Assembly (NCBI GenBank): GCA_021298605.1
Contig: JAJTDS010000001.1
Location: 1-64,000 of the forward strand
Source of the DNA: Rickettsiales bacterium
GTDB lineage: Bacteria > Pseudomonadota > Alphaproteobacteria > Rickettsiales > UBA1997
Reading direction: 5' to 3'
Length of the DNA stretch: 64,000 bases
Part shown: positions 1 through 9,372 of the stretch, one piece after another
Layout: every line of letters begins with the position of its first letter
Numbering within the stretch: the stretch's first letter is position 1
The notes under the pieces: generated by a model
The model's database searches: none
Seen by the model: only the letters and a program-made list of their open reading frames with translations
What the model was told of the DNA's origin: nothing
Position numbers and translations under genes: made by a program

Positions 1-39
1 ATATCAAATAATCATAACATTAATTTGGAGCACTTTTTT

Positions 40-1455
40 ATGAAAAAACACAATTATATTAATAGTCAACAAGAGTTGAAACTGCTAATAGCAAAAATAA
101 AAAAATTTAAAATGATGGCGATTGATACAGAGTTTGTAAGAGAAAAAACCTATTTTCCAGTATTATCATTAATCCAAATCGCAATTCATGGTGAAGAAGA
201 TGTAGAAGTATTTTTAATAGATTGTTTAACTAAAATTGACTTATTAGAAATAGTAAAATTAATTTACGATAAAAAAATTATTAAAATTTTTCATTCTTCG
301 ATGCAAGATTTACAAATTTTTCAAAGAATTCATAATGATATGAATGCAGAAGATAAAAATAAGTTGCCAGAAAATGTTTTTGATACTCAAATAATGGCTA
401 ATATAGTTGATTCTAATATTAATCAGAGCTATCAATCTTTAGTTGAAAAATTTTGTAATTATAGCATTAACAAAGAGCAACAAAGGAGTGATTGGGAGCA
501 AAGACCACTTAGCACTGAACAGCTAGAATATGCAGTTGAAGATGTTCTGTTTTTAATTCCAATCTATCAAGAATTATTGCAAAATGTAATAAAATTAGGT
601 CGCCAGAATTGGTTGCAAGAGGATATGTCTGATTTTGTTGCTACTGCCTGTAGCGATGAAATTGATCATATTTTCCGTAAGATTTGCCCAAGAGATTGCG
701 GTTATCAACAGAAAAATCATATGAATCAATTTTTATTGTGGCGTGAGGAAATGGTTAAGATAATTAATTTACCAAGGCAACATTTTATCGAAGATGAAAT
801 AATTACAAAAATAATTAATTACAATGCTAGTTTTGGGGAAGAATTAGAAAGAGAGGAGTTGCAAGAGAGTATGGTAGCAAATGATCCTGATTCTGAAAAT
901 AATGAATCTGATTCGCATATTAAAGGTCGTGAAGTAAATTTATTAGATATTGATTTTGTGCCAAATATTGAAGTGGTAGAAAGTTATTTTATTAAAAAAA
1001 TTGTTTCCGATATATCTAATCGAATTATTGCTACTGTTAATGTTGATGCTATTATTAAACTACTAAAACTTCGTTCAAATAATATTATTAATGAACAAAT
1101 AATATATCAATTGCAGTCGGAGAAAAGACTACTCTTTAACTACATAAGCGATTTTATATCTTCTAGTATAGCCACAATCTTAGACACCTACCCCTCATAT
1201 GCCGATATCCTCCACATCAAAAAAAATGAATCGGTTCGATTAAATAATGATCAGAAAAAAACCTTACAAAATCTACAAAAATTAGTTGCAAAAATAGCTC
1301 AAGATCACAATATTGGTGGTCAGTTTTTATTAAACTCTTATGTTTTGAAAAAAATCATTTCGCAACCAGATAACTTAAATATTCATTTAAGCGGTTGGAG
1401 ACACGATTTACTGAGTGAACCGATAGCAACAATTATTAATGCCGAATCTTTATAA
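40..1455 (+). CDS. rnd: Ribonuclease D (3'-5' exoribonuclease)
   Basis: RNase D trims the 3' ends of tRNAs and other stable RNAs in the cytoplasm. The DEDD exonuclease signature is visible: Exo I DTEF (D29, E31), Exo II as FHSSMQDLQIF, and Exo III as YAVEDVLFLIPIY. The C-terminal half should carry the HRDC helical region, but at 471 residues the protein is clearly longer than the usual 370-390, with an acidic stretch around residues 280-300 and a long helical tail. I start it at ATG 40 because TTGGAG at 25-30 sits nine bases upstream as a good ribosome binding site; an in-frame TTG at 25 would use up that site. The 3' end overlaps tpiA by 17 bases, suggesting coupled translation. Confidence 0.88.
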   Translation: MKKHNYINSQQELKLLIAKIKKFKMMAIDTEFVREKTYFPVLSLIQIAIHGEEDVEVFLIDCLTKIDLLEIVKLIYDKKIIKIFHSSMQDLQIFQRIHNDMNAEDKNKLPENVFDTQIMANIVDSNINQSYQSLVEKFCNYSINKEQQRSDWEQRPLSTEQLEYAVEDVLFLIPIYQELLQNVIKLGRQNWLQEDMSDFVATACSDEIDHIFRKICPRDCGYQQKNHMNQFLLWREEMVKIINLPRQHFIEDEIITKIINYNASFGEELEREELQESMVANDPDSENNESDSHIKGREVNLLDIDFVPNIEVVESYFIKKIVSDISNRIIATVNVDAIIKLLKLRSNNIINEQIIYQLQSEKRLLFNYISDFISSSIATILDTYPSYADILHIKKNESVRLNNDQKKTLQNLQKLVAKIAQDHNIGGQFLLNSYVLKKIISQPDNLNIHLSGWRHDLLSEPIATIINAESL

Positions 1456-2344
1456 AAAACCTTTTATTATTGCAAATTGGAAGATGAATCACGGTTTTGA
1501 GTCAACAGATGTATGGCTTGATAAGTTTTTCCGTGCTTTTTATTCCAATCGTGAGAAATTTGACAATCTTACCTTCGTAATTTGTCCTCCAACTATTTTA
1601 CTTGATTATATCGATAGTGAAATTATGGATGAGGGCCTAGAGCAGTTAGAAGACATAATTGCTAAGAGAAATCAAACTCTTTCTAGGCTTACTGACGAAG
1701 AAATTGATAAAATTCTTATCGAGGAGAAAATTATCAAGATCGGAGGTCAAGATTGTCATTACGAGCTTTCTGGTTCTTTTACAGGCAATGTTTCTTTGCT
1801 TAATCTTAAGGAAGTCGGTTGCGAATTTGTAATTATTGGTCATTCTGAAAGAAGGGAATTCAATAATGAAATTAATAAAATTATTGCTAAAAAGCTGAAT
1901 TTAGCAATCAGTCAAAAATTTATACCAATTTTATGTATTGGTGAAAATTTAGCGGTTAGAAATAAAAAAGAACATGTTGATTTTGTAAAAGAACAGCTAA
2001 AAGAAGCATTATCAATGCTTGATTCTAAACAATCATTTGAGCTTTTAATTGCTTATGAGCCGATCTGGTCAATTGGTAGTGGTAATGTTCCTACAATTGC
2101 AGAAATTAAAGAAATATCAGATGCAATAACTGCAACGATTAATGAATTAAAATCACAAAATAAGATTACTAATAATGCTAATGTGTCAGTGCTTTATGGT
2201 GGTTCAGTAAATAGTAAAAATTCAGCCTCAATTCTTGCTATTGATAATATTGATGGTCTTTTGATTGGCAAAGCAAGTCTTGAAGCGAGTGAATTTGTTG
2301 AAATTGCCTTGTCATATCAAGCTTCTGCCAAACAAAATAACTAA
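1439..2344 (+). CDS. tpiA: Triosephosphate isomerase with an internal insertion
   Basis: Interconverts dihydroxyacetone phosphate and glyceraldehyde 3-phosphate in glycolysis or gluconeogenesis. All catalytic residues are visible: N13 and K15 in IIANWKMN, H135 in IIGHSERRE, E207 in AYEPIWSIGSG, and the phosphate-binding LYGGSV near the C-terminus. At 301 residues it is about 50 longer than the usual 250; the excess lies around residues 62-103, between the second strand (FVICPP) and the IGGQDCH strand, as a charged, helix-like segment rich in Glu, Asp and Lys. The start overlaps rnd by 17 bases. I expect a working enzyme, since the insertion lies away from the catalytic motifs. Confidence 0.93.
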   Translation: MPNLYKKPFIIANWKMNHGFESTDVWLDKFFRAFYSNREKFDNLTFVICPPTILLDYIDSEIMDEGLEQLEDIIAKRNQTLSRLTDEEIDKILIEEKIIKIGGQDCHYELSGSFTGNVSLLNLKEVGCEFVIIGHSERREFNNEINKIIAKKLNLAISQKFIPILCIGENLAVRNKKEHVDFVKEQLKEALSMLDSKQSFELLIAYEPIWSIGSGNVPTIAEIKEISDAITATINELKSQNKITNNANVSVLYGGSVNSKNSASILAIDNIDGLLIGKASLEASEFVEIALSYQASAKQNN

Positions 2345-2399
2345 ACAAATTCGCTAAATAAGGGGCTGTTGAGTAATAATTATTGATTTTTCTGATTTT

Positions 2400-3791
2400 T
2401 TATTTGCCAATGCAAAATTTGCTAAAAATATTGTCAAGAATATTCTCAACACCAACTTTTCCGGTTATTTTGCCAATTTCTCGCGAGGCGATTCTTAACT
2501 CTTCTCCTGCTATTTCAATATTATTATTTAAATCAAAGTTTTTGAGTGCTTCCAAAGCCTTTTGCAAGGCATTTATGTATCTTTGTTGAGTAATCATTTC
2601 AACATTACTGCCAATAATAAAAGTTTTACCAATTATCATTTCTAGTGATTGCAAAAATTTATTCATATTTAAATTTTCCTTGATAGAGACTGGAATTATA
2701 ATTGCTTGTGATGATTGATTATCAAGGTTTTGTAGCCAGTTATTTACTTTTAAATTTGTTATTTCTTCATCGCTAAGAGTTAAATTTTTACTAAGATGAT
2801 TATTGTCAATTTTATTAATGATGATTAGGCTTCTTTCGTCAATTAGATGAGCATTTTCTGTTAATATTTGATAATTATTAAGTTCGACAACAAAAACTTT
2901 AAAATCAGCTTCGCTTGCTCTTTTTATTGCTCTTTCAATACCTTCTTTTTCAATTGGATTATTGGTTTTTCTAATTCCAGCAGTATCAGAAATTTTTACC
3001 ATCATTCCTGCAATTTCTAAATGTGTATCAATGATATCTCTTGTTGTTCCTGCGATATCAGAAACAATTGCCACTTCGCTTTGGGTAAGAAAATTAATTA
3101 AACTAGATTTCCCAACATTTGGAGAGCCAATAATTACAAGGCTTAAACCTTGTTTTATTTTTTGCCCGATTGATTTATTTTGAAGATGAAGAGTTATTTC
3201 TGAAATTAAGTTTTTTACCTTATTTTCTACTAAATCAATAATTTCAGTAGGTAAATCATCTTCTGGAAAATCAATAACCGCTTCTATCATTGATAAGGAT
3301 TGAATTACTTCGCTTCGCCAATTTTCATATTTTTGCCCTAGAATTCCCGTTAATTGTTGCAATGACTGTCGATGTTGAATTTCCGTTTCTGCTTTAATTA
3401 AATCTGGTATAGCTTCCGCCTGCACTAAATCAATTTTTCCATTCAAAAAAGCTCTTTTAGAAAATTCTCCAGCCTCTGCTATTCTTACATCCTTGACTTT
3501 TGATAAAATAGCAAAAATTCTTTTGATGATAAAAATTGAATTGTGAATATTTATTTCGATAACATTTTCTCCTGTAAAGCTATTGGGAGCCTCAAAGCTT
3601 GAAATTACAGCTTCATCAAGTAGTTTATTATTTTCTAAATCATAGATTTTTGTAAATAATATTTGATTATGATTCGGCTTTTTATTGATGCCAAGAGCAT
3701 TAAGGCAGTCAATTGTTTTGTTGCCAGAAATACGAATTATTGCGACGGAGCCACTATTTGTAGAGGTTATAGTAGAAAATATTGTTGTCAT
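2400..3791 (-). CDS. mnmE: tRNA modification GTPase MnmE
   Basis: MnmE works with MnmG to install the carboxymethylaminomethyl group on wobble uridine 34 of several tRNAs. The 463-residue protein has the N-terminal tetrahydrofolate-binding domain, a G domain inserted in the helical part (G1 GSPNVGKSS, G3 DTAG, G4 NKID), and the C-terminal FCIGK, whose Cys is the family's conserved terminal motif. It is the last gene of a tight reverse operon: one base separates its start from the stop of the lipoprotein-like gene, which follows mutM. Length and motifs are typical for the family. Confidence 0.96.
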   Translation of the reverse strand: MTTIFSTITSTNSGSVAIIRISGNKTIDCLNALGINKKPNHNQILFTKIYDLENNKLLDEAVISSFEAPNSFTGENVIEINIHNSIFIIKRIFAILSKVKDVRIAEAGEFSKRAFLNGKIDLVQAEAIPDLIKAETEIQHRQSLQQLTGILGQKYENWRSEVIQSLSMIEAVIDFPEDDLPTEIIDLVENKVKNLISEITLHLQNKSIGQKIKQGLSLVIIGSPNVGKSSLINFLTQSEVAIVSDIAGTTRDIIDTHLEIAGMMVKISDTAGIRKTNNPIEKEGIERAIKRASEADFKVFVVELNNYQILTENAHLIDERSLIIINKIDNNHLSKNLTLSDEEITNLKVNNWLQNLDNQSSQAIIIPVSIKENLNMNKFLQSLEMIIGKTFIIGSNVEMITQQRYINALQKALEALKNFDLNNNIEIAGEELRIASREIGKITGKVGVENILDNIFSKFCIGK

Positions 3792-3792
3792 T

Positions 3793-4419
3793 TTATTCTT
3801 CGAAGAAGATTCCGCTTTGATTAGAAGAATTAACGGTTGTAGATACCATAAAGTTTATGATTAATTCGTTTTTTTGATTAATTTCTTGATGGTTTGATTT
3901 TTTAAAATTGATGGTTAATTTTTCATTATCTCTTGTCAATTTTAATAATTCTGATGAATTTTCGATAAGATTCCAGCCCATTTGTAGCAAGGTTTCTTGA
4001 TAAAATTTTTGAATAATTGATATATCTTGTTCTGTTTTATAAGAAGATGAAATTATACTGCCATAATCTAGATCGAAATTTAAGCTATCTTCCCCAATCT
4101 TAATTAGGTCGTCGGCAAGAGGAACATCTTTGGTGCCATAAACAAAATTTTGCTTGATTTTATTGCTTTGTGCGGGGTTGCTAATTGGCTTTTCGTCAAT
4201 AATTTCAAGTTTTTCTTCGGACCGTTCTTCTGGTTTTTCTTCGCGATGAAAAATTTTACTAAAATTATTAGCAGTTTTATATTTTGCTTGTTGTAGCAAT
4301 TCTTTTGTTTTAGCGGTATATTTTTTGTAGTTAAATTCTTTATTGCTAGAGCAAGAAGTATTGAGAATTAAGCTAAGATTGATGATGATTGTGATAAATT
4401 TTAATTTTTTATAAAACAT
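3793..4419 (-). CDS. Putative exported lipoprotein, function unknown
   Basis: A 208-residue protein beginning MFYKKLKF, then a hydrophobic stretch and LILNTSC, a lipobox-like site with C23 as the candidate lipidated residue (the Asn at -3 is atypical). A Lys/Glu-rich linker follows; the C-terminal half (about residues 95-195) forms a compact domain containing DVPLADDL and FYQETLLQMGW. I know similar FYxETLPQLGW segments from uncharacterised alphaproteobacterial envelope proteins but cannot name a function. I use ATG 4419 rather than the upstream in-frame ATG at 4461, because 4419 begins one base after the mutM stop and gives a clean signal sequence; the longer form would overlap mutM. Confidence 0.6.
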   Translation of the reverse strand: MFYKKLKFITIIINLSLILNTSCSSNKEFNYKKYTAKTKELLQQAKYKTANNFSKIFHREEKPEERSEEKLEIIDEKPISNPAQSNKIKQNFVYGTKDVPLADDLIKIGEDSLNFDLDYGSIISSSYKTEQDISIIQKFYQETLLQMGWNLIENSSELLKLTRDNEKLTINFKKSNHQEINQKNELIINFMVSTTVNSSNQSGIFFEE

Positions 4420-4420
4420 A

Positions 4421-5254
4421 TTATTTTTGACATTTTTTGCAGAAAAAGCTTGATCGACCATTCTGAATTATTCTTTCAATATTATTTGAGCATTTTATGC
4501 AATTTTGATTAATTCTTCCGTAAACTTTGAAGTTATTTTGAAAGTTACCAACATTGCCATCGGCATCAACATAATCATTTATTGAGGAGCCCTTATTAAT
4601 AATGGCTTGATTAAGAACAAATTTAATTGATTTAATTAGATTTTTAATTTCTTTTTCATTAATTGATTTTGAAGACCTTAGTGGCAAAATCTTAGATAAA
4701 AATAGTGATTCATTGGCATAAATATTGCCAACCCCAACCACAATTTGATTATCCATTAGGCTAGTTTTAATATTAATATTTTTATTAGCAAGTTTATTAG
4801 CTAGATATCGTGGGTTAAAATCATTTGATAATGGCTCTGGACCAAGTTTTAAAAGCATTTTATGATTTTCTAAATTGTTGTTATTTATCAAATCAATTAA
4901 ACCGAATCTGCGAGGATCATTGAAAATAAGCCATTGCGAGTTATTTTTAGAGTTGTCAAAAATTTTTATTGCAAAATGATTATGCTTTTCTGTTGTTAAT
5001 TCTGGTTTTAGTAGCAATCTTCCGCTCATTCCTAAGTGAATTATTAGGCTGGTTTGATTGTCAAATTCAATCAATAAATATCTAGCTCTTCGTGATATTT
5101 TTTTAATGATAAGATTTTTTAAATTATTTAAATTAATGGTTGAATTGGTTCTCAATTTGTAATTAGAGCGAAAAACCTCGCTGATTTTGTTATTGATTAA
5201 GTTGGCATTAATTAGGCTAGTTTTAATGGTTTCAACCTCTGGTAATTCTGGCAT
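4421..5254 (-). CDS. mutM: Formamidopyrimidine-DNA glycosylase (Fpg)
   Basis: Removes 8-oxoguanine and other oxidised purines and nicks the abasic site. The mature N-terminus PELPEVETI carries catalytic Pro2 and Glu3. The C-terminal zinc finger is intact, with CIKC and CKKC pairs, and the FKVYGR segment precedes it. Length (277) is normal. It is the first gene of the mutM-lipoprotein-mnmE reverse operon and is divergent from queH across an 84-base AT-rich gap that must hold both promoters. Confidence 0.95.
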   Translation of the reverse strand: MPELPEVETIKTSLINANLINNKISEVFRSNYKLRTNSTINLNNLKNLIIKKISRRARYLLIEFDNQTSLIIHLGMSGRLLLKPELTTEKHNHFAIKIFDNSKNNSQWLIFNDPRRFGLIDLINNNNLENHKMLLKLGPEPLSNDFNPRYLANKLANKNINIKTSLMDNQIVVGVGNIYANESLFLSKILPLRSSKSINEKEIKNLIKSIKFVLNQAIINKGSSINDYVDADGNVGNFQNNFKVYGRINQNCIKCSNNIERIIQNGRSSFFCKKCQK

Positions 5255-5338
5255 TTCTCACTTGAAAAAAATAATTATTATTATTAGGATATTTTTTTAT
5301 AAAATAACTAAAAAACAATTAAAATTATCAACTAAATT

Positions 5339-5998
5339 ATGTTAAAGCAAGAATATGAATATTTACTAAAGCTTCCCGATTATGCGACTGATAATCGAGT
5401 TTTAATGCATAGTTGTTGTGCTCCTTGTGCAGGAGATATAATGGAGAGAATGATCGCCTCTAATATTGATTTAACAATATTTTTTTATAATCCCAATATC
5501 CACCCTAAAAAAGAATATCTAATCCGCAAAGAAGAAAATATTAAATTTGCTGAAAAACTAGGAATATCCTTTATTGATGCCGATTATGATGTGCAAAACT
5601 GGTTTGCAAGAGCCAAAGGCTTGGAAAATGAACCAGAAAGAGGGGAGAGATGCACTAAATGCTTTGATATGAGATTCGAGAGAACCGCACTTTATGCCTT
5701 TGAAAATAATTTTAAAATTATTACTTCATCGCTTGGTATTTCAAGATGGAAAGATATGGATCAAATTAATGGTTGTGGCTTGAGGGTGGCTAAAAAATAC
5801 GAAGGAGTTAATTACTGGACCTACAATTGGAGAAAGGCGGGCGGAGCTTCAAGAATGTATGAAATAGCAAAAAAAGAAGAATTTTACAAACAAGAATATT
5901 GCGGTTGCATTTATTCTCTTAGAGATAACAATGAATGGCGACGAAAAAACAACCGCGAAGAAATAGAAATTGGCGAAGAATTTTATAAATTTGATTAA
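5339..5998 (+). CDS. queH: Epoxyqueuosine reductase QueH
   Basis: QueH (formerly DUF208) performs the last step of queuosine synthesis, reducing epoxyqueuosine in tRNA, and is a non-homologous replacement for QueG. The signature HSCCAPC (C26, C27, C30) is present, as are the later cysteine pairs CTKC and CGC, in a 219-residue protein of normal length. No other queuosine gene is in this window. The stop codon is followed within a few bases by a decayed transposase, so this gene marks the left edge of the accessory island. Confidence 0.92.
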   Translation: MLKQEYEYLLKLPDYATDNRVLMHSCCAPCAGDIMERMIASNIDLTIFFYNPNIHPKKEYLIRKEENIKFAEKLGISFIDADYDVQNWFARAKGLENEPERGERCTKCFDMRFERTALYAFENNFKIITSSLGISRWKDMDQINGCGLRVAKKYEGVNYWTYNWRKAGGASRMYEIAKKEEFYKQEYCGCIYSLRDNNEWRRKNNREEIEIGEEFYKFD

Positions 5999-5999
5999 G

Positions 6000-6392
6000 G
6001 GTAAAAAAGTTAAAACTGTTATTCAAAAAAGATTAAAATTTGTTGACTTAGGAGTAATTGTAAAGAATAATGTTGATGTTTTAATGGTGTTTTGATGACT
6101 GATGATTTTAAAGGTTATAAGTCAATAAAAGGCTTTATTCCTCATTTCACAGTTAACCACAGCAAGAAGAAATTGTTACGGTGTTTTCATCAACACTATT
6201 GAGATCTTGTGGGTAATATTAAAAAGAGGGTATCACGGTATATTTCACCAATATTAGCAAAAAAATTTGAATAGATATGTAAGTGAATTTACTTTTAGAC
6301 TTAATGAAGGATAACTAAGACAGATAGAATTGCTAATTTATTTAGCAATTCTATCAGAAAAGAATATAACATATAAAGAATTAATTGCATAA
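6000..6392 (+). pseudogene. Decayed IS1595-type transposase, C-terminal part
   Basis: No intact frame exists, but the C-terminal half of an IS1595/ISXO2-type DDE transposase can be read by switching frames. One frame gives TDDFKGYKSIKGF and then FTVNHSKK (from about 6098), the next gives NTIEILWVILKRGYHG and NLNRYVSEFTFRLNEG (about 6192-6310), a third gives TKTDRIANLFSNS and a fourth ITYKELIA ending at 6392. The segment 6000-6095 may hold more of it (VKNNVDV). There are several frameshifts and a stop; the N-terminal half is missing. It ends four bases before the start of the BcgI-like gene. It is a different copy from the relic at 13100-13825: the C-terminal sequence differs and the strand is opposite. 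Confidence 0.8.
6323..6355. repeat. Perfect 14-bp inverted repeat (hairpin)
   Basis: GATAGAATTGCTAA at 6323-6336 is followed by a 5-base loop (TTTAT) and its exact reverse complement at 6342-6355. It falls in the C-terminal coding part of the decayed transposase. There is no T-run after it on the plus strand, so it does not look like an ordinary intrinsic terminator, although it could still stop transcripts from queH before the restriction-modification operon. Confidence 0.6.
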
Positions 6393-6395
6393 GGT

Positions 6396-8393
6396 ATGGC
6401 AAGAAAAAACGAAGCTAAAAAAGACATCGCTCTTTTTAATTACATTAAAGAAAATAGAGTATATAGCAAAGAATGGACTGTAAAAAAGCTAGATAACAGC
6501 CCGCATATTCAAAGCATATTAGATAAATCAAGTAAGAAATGTACAGAAAATAGAGGTGAGCCAGACCTTATTTATATAAATGAAAATAAAAAACTCCTCA
6601 TTTTAATAGAAAACAAAGACCAAACTAAAAGCCATACTTCAAAAAACGAAGATAGGCCAATGGATTTTGCAGTAGACGGAATTAAGCACTATCTTTCATT
6701 TTTTACCAAAGACAAACTTTCACAAGAAAAGGAAACAACTCAAAATTTTTTAAAAGACTGGAAAATAATCGGTATTGCATTTTCTGGAGACATAAATGCA
6801 GAATACAACCATAGACTAGACACCTTTATAATTGAAGCAAATACAATCATAAACATAAAGGAAAAAGAAATATTAGATGAAGCGGACTATTTAGCTTTCT
6901 TTGAAAATATAGATTTAGAAAAAATATCTAGCAATATCTCAAAATCATCAAGTGAAATAAACAGAATACTAAGAAACTTGGACTCACAAAAAAGACCAGT
7001 TCTTTTAAGTGCATTAATGATTTGTCTTTATCCGAATGATAATATAACGGATTTTAAAAATAGCTATATTTCGTGGAACACGCAAACAATCATTAGAAAT
7101 ATACCCACAACGGTGGAGGATATTCTTATATCACAAGGAATTGATAAAAATAAAATAGATGTTTTAACTAATGAACTTACTTTCATTAAAACGGACAATG
7201 ATTTAATATCGACCGACATCCTCAAAGATATTCTAACAGAACTTCAAAATCAAGTAATACCACTATTCAATAAAAAAACATCTTATGATATTATAGGAAA
7301 ATTCTACGAAGAATTTTTAAGATATGCTGGAATTGCAAATGTAAAAAAAGGAATCGTTTTAACTCCAAACCATATAACCACTCTTTTTACAGATTTAATA
7401 GAAATTAAAACAAACGATGTAATTTTTGATCCTGCTTGTGGAACTGGCGCCTTTCTTATTGCTGGAATGAATAAGCTTGTAGAGACAATAGAAAGCTCTA
7501 GTTTACATGACAAAAGAGACAGAATTGAAAATATTAAAGCAAGACAATTAATAGGATTCGAAAAATCAAGTACGATGTATTCACTTGCAATATCAAATAT
7601 GCTTTTTAGAGGTGATGGGAAGTCTCAAATATTTAATGAGGACTTTTTCTCAAAAGTAATCGATGATATTTTATTAAAACTGGCAAAACAAGAAAGGCCC
7701 ATTGTTCCAACAATAGGCTTTATCAATCCTCCATATGGCGGAAAAGACAACGATACAAACCCAACCAAGAAAGAGATACAGTTTTTGGAAAGAATGCTTG
7801 ATAAATGCTCAAGATATGGAATTATTATTGCTCCACTTTCTACTTATTTTAAAGATGAGACAGACAGAAAGAGAATACTTTCAAAACATACCTTAAAATA
7901 TGTAATCAATACACCAAGTGAACTATTTCAACCAAATGCCTCAACTCATACTGCAATAGCAGTCTTTGAAACAAACAGGCCTCATAACATCAAAGATGAT
8001 AAGGTGGTATTTTATGATTTAAAAGATGATGGATTTATTCTTTCAAAAAGTAAGGGAAGGACGGATGTCTTGAATAAATGGAATACAATCAAGAAAGATA
8101 CTCTTAAAAAACTTAAAAACCCAACTCAATATGAGGATTCTATTAACCTTGTATATAAAGAAATAAGTGCGACAGATGAATGGATTATTCAAGCACATGC
8201 TAAAACGGATTATAATAATCTTACAGAAAAATCGTTTGAAAAATCAATCAAAGAATATGTAATATTTTCAACAAAACTGAAGTTAGATTTGATTGACAAA
8301 GATATTGATGAAATTTCATTGCTGGAAATTTTAAACGAAAATAGCATTAGTGCAAATGGGGTTTTAAACAATAATAACAATGAAAATGATTAA
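6396..8393 (+). CDS. BcgI-like restriction-modification subunit A (nuclease + N6-adenine methylase)
   Basis: A fused restriction enzyme and DNA adenine methyltransferase of 665 residues. The N-terminal domain has a PD-(D/E)XK nuclease motif: PD at 56-57 and ENK at 72-74 (LILIENKDQ). A helical linker follows, then a type I-like N6-adenine methylase domain with the SAM motif DPACGTGAF at 345-353 and the catalytic motif NPPY at 444-447. Together with the two-repeat specificity gene that overlaps it by 14 bases, size and domain order fit the BcgI type IIB systems (A subunit about 637, B subunit about 341 residues), which cut on both sides of a split target. A type I HsdM is less likely because of the N-terminal nuclease and the lack of an HsdR gene. 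The start lies four bases after a transposase relic. Confidence 0.85.
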   Translation: MARKNEAKKDIALFNYIKENRVYSKEWTVKKLDNSPHIQSILDKSSKKCTENRGEPDLIYINENKKLLILIENKDQTKSHTSKNEDRPMDFAVDGIKHYLSFFTKDKLSQEKETTQNFLKDWKIIGIAFSGDINAEYNHRLDTFIIEANTIINIKEKEILDEADYLAFFENIDLEKISSNISKSSSEINRILRNLDSQKRPVLLSALMICLYPNDNITDFKNSYISWNTQTIIRNIPTTVEDILISQGIDKNKIDVLTNELTFIKTDNDLISTDILKDILTELQNQVIPLFNKKTSYDIIGKFYEEFLRYAGIANVKKGIVLTPNHITTLFTDLIEIKTNDVIFDPACGTGAFLIAGMNKLVETIESSSLHDKRDRIENIKARQLIGFEKSSTMYSLAISNMLFRGDGKSQIFNEDFFSKVIDDILLKLAKQERPIVPTIGFINPPYGGKDNDTNPTKKEIQFLERMLDKCSRYGIIIAPLSTYFKDETDRKRILSKHTLKYVINTPSELFQPNASTHTAIAVFETNRPHNIKDDKVVFYDLKDDGFILSKSKGRTDVLNKWNTIKKDTLKKLKNPTQYEDSINLVYKEISATDEWIIQAHAKTDYNNLTEKSFEKSIKEYVIFSTKLKLDLIDKDIDEISLLEILNENSISANGVLNNNNNEND

Positions 8394-9372
8394 TAAGGAA
8401 TTGTGGCAAGAATTTCGTTTTGATGAAATTTTTACTATTACGAGAGGAAAAAGACTCGCAACACTAGACCAAGTAAGCGGAGATATTGCCTATATTTCAT
8501 CAAGCAAAAAAAATAATGGAGTAGATAACTACATACTTCCGCCAAGTTATATGACGATTTATGAGAATGCTTTAACACTTAGCAACAGTGGTTCTGTTGG
8601 TTATTGTTTTTATCATCCCTATAAATTTGTATCATCAGACCATTGTACCGTCATTGAAATTAAAGACCCGAATATTCCACTTGATAACTACATTGCACTT
8701 TTTCTAAAACCCATCATTGAAACAATGCGAAATAAATATAATTTTGCCAGAGAAATAAACAACGAAAGATTGCGCAAGGAGATTATTATTTTACCAGTCA
8801 ATCACAACAAATCACCAGAGTGGGAATATATGAGAAATGTAATCAAAACATTGAGTAAAAATGTCATTTTCAATAACAAGGAAATCGTTGCAAAAACAAA
8901 AGGCAATGCAATCATTGATACAAGTAAATGGAAGGAGTTTATTGTTGGGGAGATATTTGAGATAGTTAGAGGAAAAAGATTGATCGAGTTGGATAGAATT
9001 AGTGGTAGCATTCCATATTATTCTGCTAGTGATTACAATAATGGATTAACTGATATGATAGCAAATCCTTTATTTACAAGGAAAGATTCTTTAGTTTATA
9101 CAACATTTGGAAGATGTTATTATATAGAGGGGGAGTTTACTGCAAGTGATGAGATTAGTATTTTACACAATAACAATCTGAATGTGTATAATGGAACTTT
9201 TATTGCAACCATTATTAATCAAGATAAACACAAATATTCCTTTGGTAGAAAGGCATTTCAAAATAAATTTGCTAATAATATTATCAAACTTCCAGTAAAT
9301 CAAAAAGGAAAGCCAGACTTTGAATTTATGGAAAATTACATTAAATCACTTCCTTATAGTGGCTCACTATGA
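8380..9372 (+). CDS. BcgI-like specificity subunit B (two target-recognition domains)
   Basis: A DNA-recognition subunit of 330 residues made of two related halves. The motif EF-x4-EIF-I-RGKRL-LD-SG-I-Y occurs at about residues 8-40 and again from W184, and each half carries one target-recognition domain of about 160 residues. This is the HsdS/BcgIB architecture and predicts a bipartite target. The two halves differ strongly after the shared motif, so the two half-sites should differ. The start ATG lies inside the end of the A-subunit gene (14-base overlap), and the stop TGA overlaps the ATG of a following frame (ATGA), so this was a coupled operon. Confidence 0.85.
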   Translation: MKMINKELWQEFRFDEIFTITRGKRLATLDQVSGDIAYISSSKKNNGVDNYILPPSYMTIYENALTLSNSGSVGYCFYHPYKFVSSDHCTVIEIKDPNIPLDNYIALFLKPIIETMRNKYNFAREINNERLRKEIIILPVNHNKSPEWEYMRNVIKTLSKNVIFNNKEIVAKTKGNAIIDTSKWKEFIVGEIFEIVRGKRLIELDRISGSIPYYSASDYNNGLTDMIANPLFTRKDSLVYTTFGRCYYIEGEFTASDEISILHNNNLNVYNGTFIATIINQDKHKYSFGRKAFQNKFANNIIKLPVNQKGKPDFEFMENYIKSLPYSGSL

